A DNA stretch of 26,303 bases from Limnoglobus sp043757025 (GTDB taxonomy: Bacteria; Planctomycetota; Planctomycetia; Gemmatales; Gemmataceae), in the NCBI GenBank assembly GCA_043757025.1, contig JAYVQG010000193.1, forward strand, positions 1 to 26,303, given 5' to 3'. The notes beneath the pieces were generated by a model. It searched no databases. It saw only the letters and a program-made list of their open reading frames with translations, and was not told the DNA's origin. The position numbers were made by a program, and so were the translations under genes. The first letter of the stretch is position 1, and each line of letters begins with the position of its first letter. Positions 5,026 through 15,400 of this stretch are shown one piece after another.

Positions 5026-7533
5026 TTACAGCAGGTTGAGGGTGCCGCGGGTGACGCCGAGTTGGTTGAGGGCTTTCAGTTGTCGCCACGTCTGCTTGCC
5101 GTCGTCGGTGCCTTCGATGACGCGGCGATATTGTTCCATCAACTTCGTTGCCTCTTCCGGCGTTTCGCGAAGGAGATCGATGCGGAACCAGCGGACGCCA
5201 AATTCCTGCATCCGCCCGATATACTCCGCCGCCGACTGTGCGACGTTGTTGAACACGGTGTTGCGGCAACCGGTATCTACGTGAACGGGGAATGCCGAAC
5301 CGACGCGGTCTCGCAATTCGATCCTGTGAGTTTCGCAAGGCCGACCGCAATCGCGGTGGTCTTTCCCCGTCGAGAGGAACGCCGCAAACACGCAATGCTC
5401 CATGTGGAACATAGGCATGTGTTGGTGGATGACCGCCTCGTATCGCGATGGGTCCGAGTGCTCCACGAGTGCCTGAAACTGCTGCCAGTTCAGGTCGAAG
5501 CTCGGTACGATCCGTTGCAGACCTTCGCCGAGTAGCAAGTTTGCGGTGAGGTCGTTGGCCACGTTCAAGCTGAAGTCGCCGATGAGTATTGCGTTCGGCA
5601 ACGTGTCGCGGTAGAACTCGACCGAGGCGAGGTTTCGCACGAGGACGATGTCCGGCTCGACGCGGGAAACCATCGTTTGAAAGCCTTCTTCGCCTGGCTT
5701 CCAGATGCGGTGCGTGGCGAGGCCGATGGGTATACCTGCGGCGCGGGCGAGTGGCACCGCGTCTTTGTATTTCCGTAAGTCCTCGAAGTCGCAGTACACG
5801 ACAGCGGGGCGGAACGCGAGCGCCGCCTTTAGCTGATCGAGATTGCGACAGAGGACTGTCAGTGACGGTGAGATGTCCGTGACTTTCGGCTTCGCCGCGC
5901 GCATTCGCTCGAGCGCATCTGGTAGCACAATCGCGTGTTGTTTGCCGTGGCCGTGCTGCTCCGTGAGGTCGGCCCCTGCGCGTCGCCGTAGGTCGTTCAA
6001 CACGCTCTTCGGGATCATCAACGAACCCGGTAATTCGAGCGAAACTTTTTCCAACTCGAATGGCGTGTCGCCGAGGCGTGCGAGTTGGTCGCGGATTTCC
6101 TCGTCCGTCGTCGCACGCTTAGTTGCCACTTGTAGCGGGCCGGGCCACGTCGCGGACGCTGCGGTGTTTCCGACGTTCATCGTCAGCGTCAGCGGGCCAC
6201 CGATTGCGCCGCTCAGCGTGGCCGTAATCGGTATGCGCTTGGCGAGGCGGTCGTCTTGGGAATAGCTGGCCATCAAGCGTTTTCGCAACTGCGGGTCGTC
6301 AGTTTTCCAGACTTCGCAGCCAAGCGGCACCTTGCCCAGATCGATCGAATCGGGTTCGAACGAAAGCTCGACCATCGCCGGTTCGCTCGCGCCGCGAATC
6401 GGTTGCACTTTCCAGACGCGGCCACCCGGCTCGTTCTCGGCGGGCTTGCCGAGGTCGAACAGCACGCCGTCGCCGGTGCGAATGCGTTCTTCGACGGCGA
6501 GCTTGTCCGCGAGTTGAATTCGCACGCCGAATTTCGTGAAGCCGACCACGCTGCCGAGCTTCGTGCCGCGGCTCTTGGGGAACCGCCCGCGAACGAGAAT
6601 CTGGTGGTTGTTGCCGTTCAGAAAGCCCGACGTGAGGCCGCGGCTAAATGTCTGGGCGAGGTCGAGTTCCTCGTTTCGCGGCAACGCAAATGCGACACCT
6701 TCGATGGCGGCGTCGATGGCTTTGCGGTAGGTCTGCGTCGTGGCGGCGACATACGGCCCGGCTTTCAGGCGGCCTTCGATTTTGAAGGAAATGACGCCCG
6801 CTTTCACGAGTGGTGCGATCCAGGCATGTGCGGATAAGTCTTGCGGGCTGAGCAAATACGCCTTGTCGCCGAGGTCGCGTTTCTCGCCGTCGACGATCAA
6901 CTCGTACGGCAATCGGCACGCCTGCGCACATTGCCCGCGATTCGCGCTCCGCCCGCCGAGCGCTTCGCTCGTCAGGCACTGGCCGCTATACGCCACGCAG
7001 AGCGCGCCGTGAATAAACACCTCGACCGGCATATCGGTGAGCGCCGTCACTTTGTGAATATCGTCGAGCGACAGTTCCCGCGCCAGCACGACGCGCTCGA
7101 CGCCGATCCGGCGCACGAACTCGATCCCGCGCGACTCGGTCAGCGTCATCTGCGTGGAGGCGTGGATCGAAAGCGTCGGTGCCAACTGACGGATGAGTGT
7201 CACCAACCCGAGGTCTTGCACGATCACGGCATCGACGCCCGCGTCGGCAATCGCCTTGATGAAAGTAACTGCCTCCGGCAGTTCGTCGCTGAAGATTAGC
7301 GTGTTGAACGCGACGAAGCCGCGCACGTTTCGCGCGTGCAGGTACGCCATAATCAGGGGGAGTTCTTCGAGCGTGAAGTTCGTGGCGCGGGCACGCGCGT
7401 TGAAGTTCGACAGGCCGAAGTAGACCGCATCGGCCCCGTTCGCCGTCGCCGCCCGCAATGCTTCCCAGTCGCCCGCCGGCGACAGGAGTTCGGGTTTCGT
7501 TGAGGCGGTCATCGTATCGTGTGAAGTCATCAT
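5026..7533 (-). CDS. U32-family peptidase-like protein, probable Fe-S tRNA/rRNA hydroxylation factor (RlhA/TrhP type)
   Basis: The N-terminal U32 domain is a TIM-barrel: ELLSPAGDWEALRAATANGADAVYFG, GVDAVIVQDLG, SIHASTQMTL and VFIHGALCVAYSGQC. It is followed by the Cys signature GGRSANRGQCAQACRLPY; the four Cys (about 179, 186, 202 and 206 from the chosen start) fit an Fe-S cluster. The second half carries another Cys group, MEHCVFAAFLSTGKDHRDCGRPCE plus DTGCRN (about residues 720-775), so it resembles a double U32 protein. At 835 residues it is longer than E. coli RlhA (about 650). Members act in RNA hydroxylation; older annotation calls them collagenase-like peptidases. The start is uncertain: ATG 7531-7533 is chosen because it falls where transcription should begin, with ATG 7528-7530 and ATG 7510-7512 as alternatives. 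A longer frame to 7602 crosses the promoter. Confidence 0.85.
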   Translation of the reverse strand: MMTSHDTMTASTKPELLSPAGDWEALRAATANGADAVYFGLSNFNARARATNFTLEELPLIMAYLHARNVRGFVAFNTLIFSDELPEAVTFIKAIADAGVDAVIVQDLGLVTLIRQLAPTLSIHASTQMTLTESRGIEFVRRIGVERVVLARELSLDDIHKVTALTDMPVEVFIHGALCVAYSGQCLTSEALGGRSANRGQCAQACRLPYELIVDGEKRDLGDKAYLLSPQDLSAHAWIAPLVKAGVISFKIEGRLKAGPYVAATTQTYRKAIDAAIEGVAFALPRNEELDLAQTFSRGLTSGFLNGNNHQILVRGRFPKSRGTKLGSVVGFTKFGVRIQLADKLAVEERIRTGDGVLFDLGKPAENEPGGRVWKVQPIRGASEPAMVELSFEPDSIDLGKVPLGCEVWKTDDPQLRKRLMASYSQDDRLAKRIPITATLSGAIGGPLTLTMNVGNTAASATWPGPLQVATKRATTDEEIRDQLARLGDTPFELEKVSLELPGSLMIPKSVLNDLRRRAGADLTEQHGHGKQHAIVLPDALERMRAAKPKVTDISPSLTVLCRNLDQLKAALAFRPAVVYCDFEDLRKYKDAVPLARAAGIPIGLATHRIWKPGEEGFQTMVSRVEPDIVLVRNLASVEFYRDTLPNAILIGDFSLNVANDLTANLLLGEGLQRIVPSFDLNWQQFQALVEHSDPSRYEAVIHQHMPMFHMEHCVFAAFLSTGKDHRDCGRPCETHRIELRDRVGSAFPVHVDTGCRNTVFNNVAQSAAEYIGRMQEFGVRWFRIDLLRETPEEATKLMEQYRRVIEGTDDGKQTWRQLKALNQLGVTRGTLNLL

Positions 7534-7539
7534 GAAGCT

Positions 7540-7548
7540 ATTGTACCA
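7540..7548 (-). promoter_or_regulatory. extended -10 promoter of the U32 gene, possibly leaderless
   Basis: TGG-TACAAT (minus strand, TACAAT at 7545-7540) is an extended -10 element; no good -35 is present. The base 7 nt downstream is the A of ATG 7533, so the mRNA could start at its own start codon. The same ten bases TTGGTACAAT recur upstream of rnc (17731-17722). Confidence 0.45.
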
Positions 7549-7654
7549 ACTCGGCGATTCGGCCCCGTTTCCCGCGCATTTATGGCAGTTTCCGCGAAAC
7601 ACTCGTAAGCTGCGTGTGGTTGTTCAAACTGGCATTTTCCCGATGAGGTGAGAT

Positions 7655-8515
7655 ATGCGTCGGTTCACCGTTCCGTTGCTTGTGGCGATTGCGATTGCGT
7701 GTGTGTGCGTCGGCTTCGCGCCGGGTTGGTGGGTGAAGGGGCACGAAAGCATTACCGAGGCGGCCGCGAGCAAACTCCCCGACGATGTCCCCGCGTTCTT
7801 TCGTGCGGGTGGCAAGCACCTCGCGCACTTCGCCGGCGACCCGGATCGCTGGAAGAACCGCGAGTGCAAAGTGCTGCGGGCGAGCGTCGAAGCGGACCAT
7901 TACCTCGACCTCGAAGACCTCGACGGGAAGCCGCTTCCGCCCGAAAGTCGCTTCAAAGGCATGGACCTCATGCGGAGCTTGAAGAAAGATCCCGTGCGCG
8001 TCGGGATGTTGCCGTACGCCATCGTCGAAGGCTACGAACGGCTGGCGTGCGCATTCGCCGATCACCGGAAAGAACCGGAGAACGAGTCGGTCAAAATGAA
8101 GTGCCTCGTCTATGCCGGGAACCTCGCACACTACACGACCGATGCCTCGATGCCGCTGCACACGACGATCCATTTCGATGGCCGCGTCACGCCGGGCGCG
8201 GAGAAGAAGCAGAAGGGCATTCACGCGAAGATCGACGCATTCCCGGAGAAGAACAAGTTCGACCCCGTGGAAATTAGTCGCGGCTTGCAAGCGAAACCGG
8301 TCGACGATGTGTGGGACTACACGAAGAAATTCCTCGCAGAATCGTACGCGCACATCGACCGCTGTTACGAACTCGACGCCGCCGGTGCGTTCGAGAAACC
8401 GACCGAAGAGAGCCGCGCCTTCATGATCGACCGCTGCCGCTCCGGTGCGCAATTCACGATGGACATCTGGATGGCCGCCTGGGCACGCAGTGCGAAACTG
8501 CCCGCGCATTATTGA
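7655..8515 (+). CDS. secreted S1/P1-type zinc nuclease (or zinc-dependent phospholipase C-like)
   Basis: A signal peptide (residues 1-24, hydrophobic VPLLVAIAIACVCVGFA) precedes WWVKGH. In S1/P1 enzymes the mature N-terminal Trp is itself a zinc ligand, five residues before a His. W25 and H30 fit this, implying cleavage after G24. The remaining trinuclear zinc ligands are in place: D62 (GDPDRW), H82 (ADHYLD), H159-x3-D163-x5-H169 (AHYTTDASMPLH) and H190-x3-D194 (HAKID). The enzyme would cut single-stranded nucleic acids, or less likely phospholipids, outside the cytoplasm. Length 286 residues is typical. ATG 7655 follows GAGGTGAG closely. The gene is divergent from U32 and 106 nt upstream of surE; a shared role in nucleotide salvage is possible but only inferred. 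Confidence 0.85.
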   Translation: MRRFTVPLLVAIAIACVCVGFAPGWWVKGHESITEAAASKLPDDVPAFFRAGGKHLAHFAGDPDRWKNRECKVLRASVEADHYLDLEDLDGKPLPPESRFKGMDLMRSLKKDPVRVGMLPYAIVEGYERLACAFADHRKEPENESVKMKCLVYAGNLAHYTTDASMPLHTTIHFDGRVTPGAEKKQKGIHAKIDAFPEKNKFDPVEISRGLQAKPVDDVWDYTKKFLAESYAHIDRCYELDAAGAFEKPTEESRAFMIDRCRSGAQFTMDIWMAAWARSAKLPAHY

Positions 8516-8530
8516 GGCGGCGTGCCAAGT

Positions 8531-8554
8531 AGGGCACCCACGTATGGGTGCCCT
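8531..8554. terminator. 10-bp perfect inverted repeat after the nuclease gene
   Basis: AGGGCACCCA (8531-8540), spacer CGTA, TGGGTGCCCT (8545-8554). It lies 15 nt after the nuclease stop, so it can terminate transcription. No T-run follows, so it may instead be a dispersed REP-like repeat. Confidence 0.45.
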
Positions 8555-8574
8555 AGAACGAATGGTTGTGTGAG

Positions 8575-8592
8575 ATGGCTTTCAAAAGCCAT
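8575..8592. repeat. 8-bp inverted repeat upstream of surE
   Basis: ATGGCTTT-CA-AAAGCCAT (8575-8592) is a perfect dyad ending 29 nt before the surE ATG. It could be a second terminator hairpin or an operator for surE. Confidence 0.35.
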
Positions 8593-8621
8593 TATCGATC
8601 GACGTCTAGCAAGGATCATTC

Positions 8622-9395
8622 ATGCGAATTCTGTTGACCAACGACGATGGTATCTACGCGCCGGGCCTGCGTGCGTTGCGCATGGAGTTGAAGAAACTCG
8701 GCTCCGTTACCGTCGTGGCCCCTGCCACCGAACAGAGTGCTGCGGGGCATTCGGTCACGCTCCTCGTTCCGCTGCTTGTGAATGAGGTTTACGAAGACGA
8801 TGGCCAGTCGCTCATCGGTTGGGCGGTCGAAGGGCGACCGGCCGATTGCGTGAAACTCGCACTTCTCGAACTGCTCAAGGAGCCGCCCGATTTGATCGTC
8901 AGCGGGCTGAATGCGGGGTCGAATGCGGGTATCAACGTCATCTATTCGGGGACCGTCGCCGCCGCCGTCGAGGGGGCGTTCTACCACCACACCGCCATCG
9001 CCTGTTCGCTCGAATACGACAAAAAAATCTACGACTTTCCAAAAGGTGCCCGTTACGCGCGGCAGGTCGTCGAACAGATTCTCGCGAACGAACCCGCACC
9101 GGGCAGCTTGTTCAACGTCAACGTGCCGGTGCTCGAACGCGGGCCGATTCGCGGCATCAAAGTCATGCCGCAGAACGTGTCGACGTACCGCGAGAAGTTC
9201 GACCGCCGCGTGAATCCACGCGGCCGGACCTACTTCTGGATGGGGCCGGATTTCCATTGCCCCTCGCCGAACCCCGACACCGACGTGACCGCACTGGCCG
9301 AGCAATTCATCACGGTCACGCCACTGCAATTCGACATGACCGACCACGCCCGAATGCGAGCGATGCAAGAGTGGAACTGGGGCGAAATGGAGTAG
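8622..9395 (+). CDS. surE: 5'/3'-nucleotidase SurE
   Basis: SurE is a cytosolic metal-dependent phosphatase that dephosphorylates nucleoside monophosphates and is linked to stationary-phase survival. The N-terminus MRILLTNDDGIYAPGLRAL is the textbook family start, with the metal pair D8-D9. VVAPATEQSAAGHSVT and the SGLNAGSNAG loop (about residues 94-103) complete the active site, and YSGTVAAAVEGAFY follows as expected. Length 257 residues is normal. ATG 8622 is preceded by AAGGA at about 8-nt spacing. It stands alone between the nuclease and the giant gene, each separated by about 100 nt with dyads or a promoter, so it is probably its own unit or a readthrough partner of the nuclease. Confidence 0.95.
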   Translation: MRILLTNDDGIYAPGLRALRMELKKLGSVTVVAPATEQSAAGHSVTLLVPLLVNEVYEDDGQSLIGWAVEGRPADCVKLALLELLKEPPDLIVSGLNAGSNAGINVIYSGTVAAAVEGAFYHHTAIACSLEYDKKIYDFPKGARYARQVVEQILANEPAPGSLFNVNVPVLERGPIRGIKVMPQNVSTYREKFDRRVNPRGRTYFWMGPDFHCPSPNPDTDVTALAEQFITVTPLQFDMTDHARMRAMQEWNWGEME

Positions 9396-9429
9396 GCGTC
9401 GAACGCACTTTCGGATGCTTGTTACACCG

Positions 9430-9459
9430 TTGACACACTCTTCGCGTAAGGTGTACTCG
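9430..9459 (+). promoter_or_regulatory. sigma70-type promoter of the giant gene
   Basis: TTGACA (9430-9435), an 18-nt spacer, then TACTCG (9454-9459), giving a leader of about 29 nt to ATG 9495. The block CGTTGACACACTC, 13 nt, then TACTC is shared with the lpxK promoter. Confidence 0.6.
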
Positions 9460-9494
9460 CACGCAACTCGTTCACAATCTCGGGGGGTTTACCG

Positions 9495-12400
9495 ATGATC
9501 CGCTCTCTCGGAGTCGTCATAATGTTACTCGCATCGTCGTTCGCCTACGGTGGCGATGTCGGCTTTATCGAAGATTTTGCACTCTCGAAAGACCGCCCCG
9601 CCGTACTGAAGCAGCTCATCCCCGGTACCGACGATTTCTACTACTACCACGGGTTGTATTTCCTCAATATCGAGCAGTTCGACAAAGCCGAATCGCTGCT
9701 GAAACCGTGGAGCGAACGCCACGGGAATACAGCGCGGTTGGTGGAAATTCAAACGCGACATGCCTTGCTGACGTACGAGCGCGACCCCAAGAAAACCTTG
9801 GAATACGTGCGAAACAAGCTCGGCCTCGGCTTCTACCATCAGAAGGAAGTCGTCGGTGCCGCACCGAACTTGCCGACGAAACTCGACCCGAAAGCGATTG
9901 CCCGCGAGACGCTTCGCATCAATTCGTTGAGCAACCTTCAGAACCTCAACAACTTCGAAGATTCGTCGCTCGATTGGCTGAGCGCCACCGAGTTGTCGCC
10001 CGACAATCGCCGGATTTTACTCAGCCGTCTCACGCGGCCCGATGCGAAAAACCTCGTCGCGCTGATCGATGCCGACCTGCGCCACGTGAACTCCGGCGGT
10101 TTCGGATCGTTGCCGATACACAACCAACTCACGCTCGTTCAACTCGAAGAACTGCTGAAGCTCCGCCCCGAGTTGTCGAACCAAATCAACTTCATTTACG
10201 CGGTGATCGCCAAGTTGCACCCCGGTGCGGACGACGACTGGAAGAAGGATCGCAAAGTCGCGCTCGCTTATTTGGAGCGCCTGCAAGCGTTCGTGGCGAA
10301 GTTGGCACCCGCACACAACGCGCTGAAAGCCCACGTCTTATATCACCGACTCGCGTTCGACCGTGCCCAGGGAATCTACGATCGTGCGCGATTTCTTGCG
10401 TACTTAGCGCTGCCGCGTAACCAAGGTTACATGTCGAAGGATCTCCTCGAAAAAGTCGAGTCGCGACAGTACCCCGCAGACCTGAACGCGGACTACACGC
10501 CGATCACGCTGCTGCCGCGGATCGGCTCCGACGAACCGCTCGTGCGGAGTTACCTGAAAGAGTTTTTCGTCGAAGCGGCATCGGCGAAAGAGTTCGAGCC
10601 GTTCATTAACGACCTATATTTGAAGCATCTTTTCGCGGAAACGAAGATCGAGAACGGCCTCGGCGATGGCGAACAGTGGGCCTCGCAACTGCCCCCGGAG
10701 TTGTTCCGTCAGTTGAAGGACCGCATCGATATCGACTTCGCGTACACGAACAAAACCGACTTCGCCGCCGATGAAGCGTTGAAACTCGACTTGCACGTGA
10801 AGAACGTCACTTCACTTTTGGTGAAGGTGTTTGAAATCAACACGGGCAACGTCTATCGCACGACGCTGAAGGAGATCGATACCGACATTAACCTCGATGG
10901 TTTAGTCGCGAACTCGGAGAAGGTGACGCCGTACGCCGACCCGCCGTTGCGACGGTTGGCCCGCTCGTTCGCGTTTCCCGAATTGACGAAGCCCGGCGTC
11001 TATGTCATCGACTTCATCGGGAGTGGCAAGAGTAGCCGTGCGCTGATCCGCAAGGGCCAGTTACGGGCATTGGCGAAGACCGGCACTGCGGGTATCTACC
11101 TCGCGATAATCGACGAAGCGAATCGCACCGTGCCGTACGCAAAGGCGTGGCTGAACGGCACCGAGTATGCTTCGAGCAAAGATGGCGTCGTCAAGATTCC
11201 GTTCAGCACCAACCCCGGCCGACGGCCCGTTGTCATCAGTCGCGGCGACTTCTCTTCGCTCGATATGTTCGACCACAAAGCCGAGGCGTATCAGTTAACC
11301 GCCGGCTTCCACATCGACCGCGAATCGCTGATCTCCCAGCGAATCGCCCCGCTATTAGTGCGAGCCTCACTTCAGTTGAACGGCATCCCGGTCTCGGTGA
11401 AATTACTCGAAGACGTAAAGTTGACGATGTCGTCGATCGACATGAACAACATCCCGACGACGATGGACGTACCGAATTTCAAGCTGTTCGAGGATCGCGA
11501 ATCGGTCCACGAAATTCGCGTGCCCGCGCGGTTGTCGCGCCTCTCGTTTACATTGTCGGCGAAGGTGAAAGGCCTGACGCAAACGCTGCCGGTCGAGTTA
11601 AATGCCAGTCAGACGTTTGCGATCAACGAGATCGATCGCACGGACAAGATCGAGGATTTGCACTTCGCCAAATTCGGTGCGGACTACGTCGTCGAACTCC
11701 TCGGCCGCACCGGCGAACCGAAGCCCGATCGCCCCGTGCAACTCGCGATCAAGCATCGCGATTTCCGCAACCCCGTGAACGCGACACTGAAGACCGACGC
11801 GAATGGCCGCGTGCAGTTGGGCACGCTGACGGACATCGTACTAATCACCGCCAGCGGTCCCGAAGGCACGTCACACACGTGGCCGTTGCTCTCGGATCGG
11901 CACACGTATCGGCAACTCATTCACGCGAAGGCGGGCGATGTCGTCTCTGTGCCGTACCTCGGCAAATTGAACGAACCGACGCGAGAAGAACTCGCACTGT
12001 TCGAGGTCCGAGGCAGCACGATCCGCGCCGATCAATTTGAGGCGATTGCGATTCAGAACGGCACGATCGAACTGCGGAAGCTGGCACCCGGCGACTACGA
12101 TTTGTACTTGAAAACCAGCGGTGAAAAGATCCGCATCCGAGTCGTCGCAGGCGAATTATTGAACGGCCACGTCCTCGGCGCGATGCGGCACCTCGAAGTC
12201 GCGGCGCTCAAAGCGGTGCAGATTCGCGACATCGTAGCCGACGCCGAGAACGTCACGATCCGCCTCACCGATCACTCGAAATTCACCCGCGTTCACGTTT
12301 ACGCCACGCGCTACCATCCGGAGTTTTCCCCGTTCGCAGACTTCAGCCGAGTACGCGGCATCGAACCGAGCGGCGTATATCCGGGCCGCGCGGAATCGGT

Positions 12401-15400
12401 CTACCTCACGGGGCGAAACATCGGCGATGAGTATCGCTACGTACTCGATCGCCGCGGAATGAAAAAGTATGCGGGGAACATGCTCGATCGCCCGCAGTTG
12501 TTGTTGAACCCGTGGGCGATCCGCTCCACGGACACTGGCGAGCAACTCGCGGCCGGCGGCGAAATGTTCGGCGCGAAGGGAGTGGCACCAGGTAGTATGA
12601 CTGCACCCGGCTTGCCTGCAATGGCCAAGAGTATGCTTGATCGCGCACCGGATGGACCGGTGGGTGCGTTTGCGAATCTCGATTTCCTCATGGATTCGTC
12701 GGCTGCGGTCGTGAACCTGTTGCCCGATGCGAACGGTGTCATCGTCGTTAAACGCAAGGAAATCGGCCCGCACGCGATGATCCATGTCGTTGCCATCGAC
12801 CCGATCAACACGACGTACCGCAGCATCAGTTTGCCCGAAATGCCTGCAAACTTCATCGATTTACGCTTGCTCACGGGCCTCGACCCGACGAAGCACTTCA
12901 CGCAGCAGAAGCAAGTGACGGTGCTCGCCGCCGGTCAGGCGTTCACGCTGCAAGACGTTGCGGGGAGCCGATTCGAGAACTACGACAGCTTGGCGAAAGT
13001 TTACTCGCTGTATTCGACGCTGTTGCCAGATCCCAAAGTGGCCGAGTTTTCGTTCGTGCTGACGTGGCCGAAATTGAAGGTCGAGGAGAAGCGAACGCTG
13101 TATTCGAAGTTCGCTTCGCACGAACTGAATTTCTTCATCAGCAAAAAAGACCCCGAGTTTTTCAACGCGGTCGTGAAGCCGTACATCGCGAACAAAAAGG
13201 ACAAGACGTTCGTCGATCATTACTTGCTCGATCGCGATCTGAGTTCGTATCTGCAACCGTGGGAATACAGTCGCCTGAACACCGTCGAGCGCGTGTTGCT
13301 CGGGATGCGCACCCCCGGCGAATCGCCGAAGACGGCACGCCACCTTCAGGATCTTTTGCGATTATTGCCGAAGCAACTCGAACGCGAACTGTACCTCTTC
13401 GACGCCGCCGTCGTAAACGGTGCGATGGATAGCAACGTGCAATTTGCTCGAGAACAATCCGGTGCGACAAAGCAACAGAATTTGAGGTTTGGTGGCGGGA
13501 AATTAGGTGATATGGGTTCCGGCAACGCTGCCGGTGGTCCTGCTGGTCCTGTGGTAGTAGAAGACTCAGTTCTGCCGGCGAAACCGGGAAAGAAAGGCGA
13601 GTCACTACGTCGCCAACGCGATGGCACAGCGGATGGCGAGAAGCAAAAAAAAGATGCGAAAGATGAACCTGCAGAAGCGGGAAAAGCCGACCAAGACATG
13701 AAGAAGCTGGCGGAAAAGGAAGTCGAATACTTCGAGAGGGATGAAGCTCGCAAGTCGATTCGAGCACTGTATCGCAAGGTCGATCCGACGATGGAGTGGG
13801 CGGAGAACAACTACTATCACCTGCCGATCGGACTGCAAATTGCCTCCCTCGTTCCCGTGAATTCGTTCTGGTACGACTACGCCAAGCACGATGGTCAGTC
13901 GCCGTTTTTGTCGAAGTCGTTCCCCGATGCGTCGCGAAACTTCACGGAGATGATGTTCGCGCTCAGCGTGTTCGATCTGCCGTTCGAGGCGGGCAAGCAC
14001 GAGATGAAGTTCGATGCGGGGAAGATGACACTCGTGCCCGCAAGCCCGATGATTGCGTTCCACGAGGAAGTTCGCCCCGCGAACGGCAACGGTGGCGGAG
14101 TGCCGATCCTCGTCAGCCAGAACTTCTACCGCAACGGCGACCGCTATCGCGACGAGAACGGCGAACGCCTCGATAAGTTCGTGACCGGCGAATTCGTCGT
14201 CCACACCGTGTACGGCTGTCAGCTCGTTGTCACCAACCCCTCATCGTCGCGGCAGAAGCTGACAGTGTTGCTACAGTTACCCGTCGGAGCGATCCCGTTA
14301 GCCAACGGCCAGTTCACGAAAACGGTCGTGGTCGATCTCGAACCGTACCGCACACAGACGGTCGATTACTTCTTTTACTTCCCGAAGCCCGGCCAGTTCG
14401 CACACTTCCCAGTTCACGTGGCCAAGGGCGAAACCTTCGTGATTGCGGCACCGGTGGCGACGTTTAACGTCGTCGAGAAGCCGACGAAACTCGACACGAC
14501 ATCGTGGGATTACGTCTCGCAAAACGGCACGAATGAAGGGGTGATCGCGTTTCTGAACCGCGAGAATGTCTCGGCACTCAACCTCGATAAAATCGCGTTC
14601 CGGATGAGAGACCGCAACTTCTACGAAACGATCGTGAAACTGCTCCACGCACGCCACCTGTATCAATCGACGCTCTGGTCGTACGGCATTCTCCACGCGG
14701 ATTTGCCGACCGCGAAGCAGTACCTGATGCACGCCGACGGACTGCTGAACATGTGCGGCGGGCCGCTCGTCAGCCCACTCGTGACGATCGACCCGGTGGC
14801 ACGACATCAGTACGAACACTTCGAATACAAGCCGTTGGTGAACGCGCGTGCCCATGCACTCGGCCAGCGCCGCCAGATCGTCAACGACCGATTGCACCAG
14901 CAGTACCACGCTTTCCTGAAGTCGCTCAGCTATCGCCGCGACCTGGACGATACCGACCGTTTGGCCGTGACGTATTACCTGTTATTGCAAGACCGAATCG
15001 ACGAGGCACTGACGACATTCGCAACGGTGAACGCGGACAAAGTGACGACGCGGTTGCAGTTCGACTACTGTGCGGCGTACCTCGATCTGTTCACCGACGA
15101 GCCGAAGAAAGCGCGTGCGGTGGCGATCCAGTACGCGAACCATCCGGTCGATAAATGGCGAAATGCGTTTGCGACGATCGCGAGCCAGATCGATGAAATG
15201 GAAGGCAAAGCGGGCAAGGTGAACGATGCCGACAATCGCGATCGAGCCCAAGGCAACCTCGCCGCAACCGAGCCGAGTTTCGAGTTCACCATCGATGCGG
15301 GCAAGGTCAATTTGAACTCGCAGAATATCGCGGAAGCGACGGTGAATTATTACCTGATGGATGTCGAACTGCTGTTTAGCCGAAACCCGTTCGTGCAACA

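Noticed and set aside
4826..5284. 152-codon plus-strand frame over the RHS/U32 junction
   Set aside because: Overlaps the U32 gene end in antisense and has no recognisable domain.
11147..12040. 297-codon plus-strand frame inside the giant gene
   Set aside because: Arg-rich shadow frame typical of high G+C coding DNA.
14746..14763. MCGG in the giant protein as a macroglobulin thioester
   Set aside because: The sequence NMCGGPLV lacks the CGEQ motif, so it is not a thioester site.
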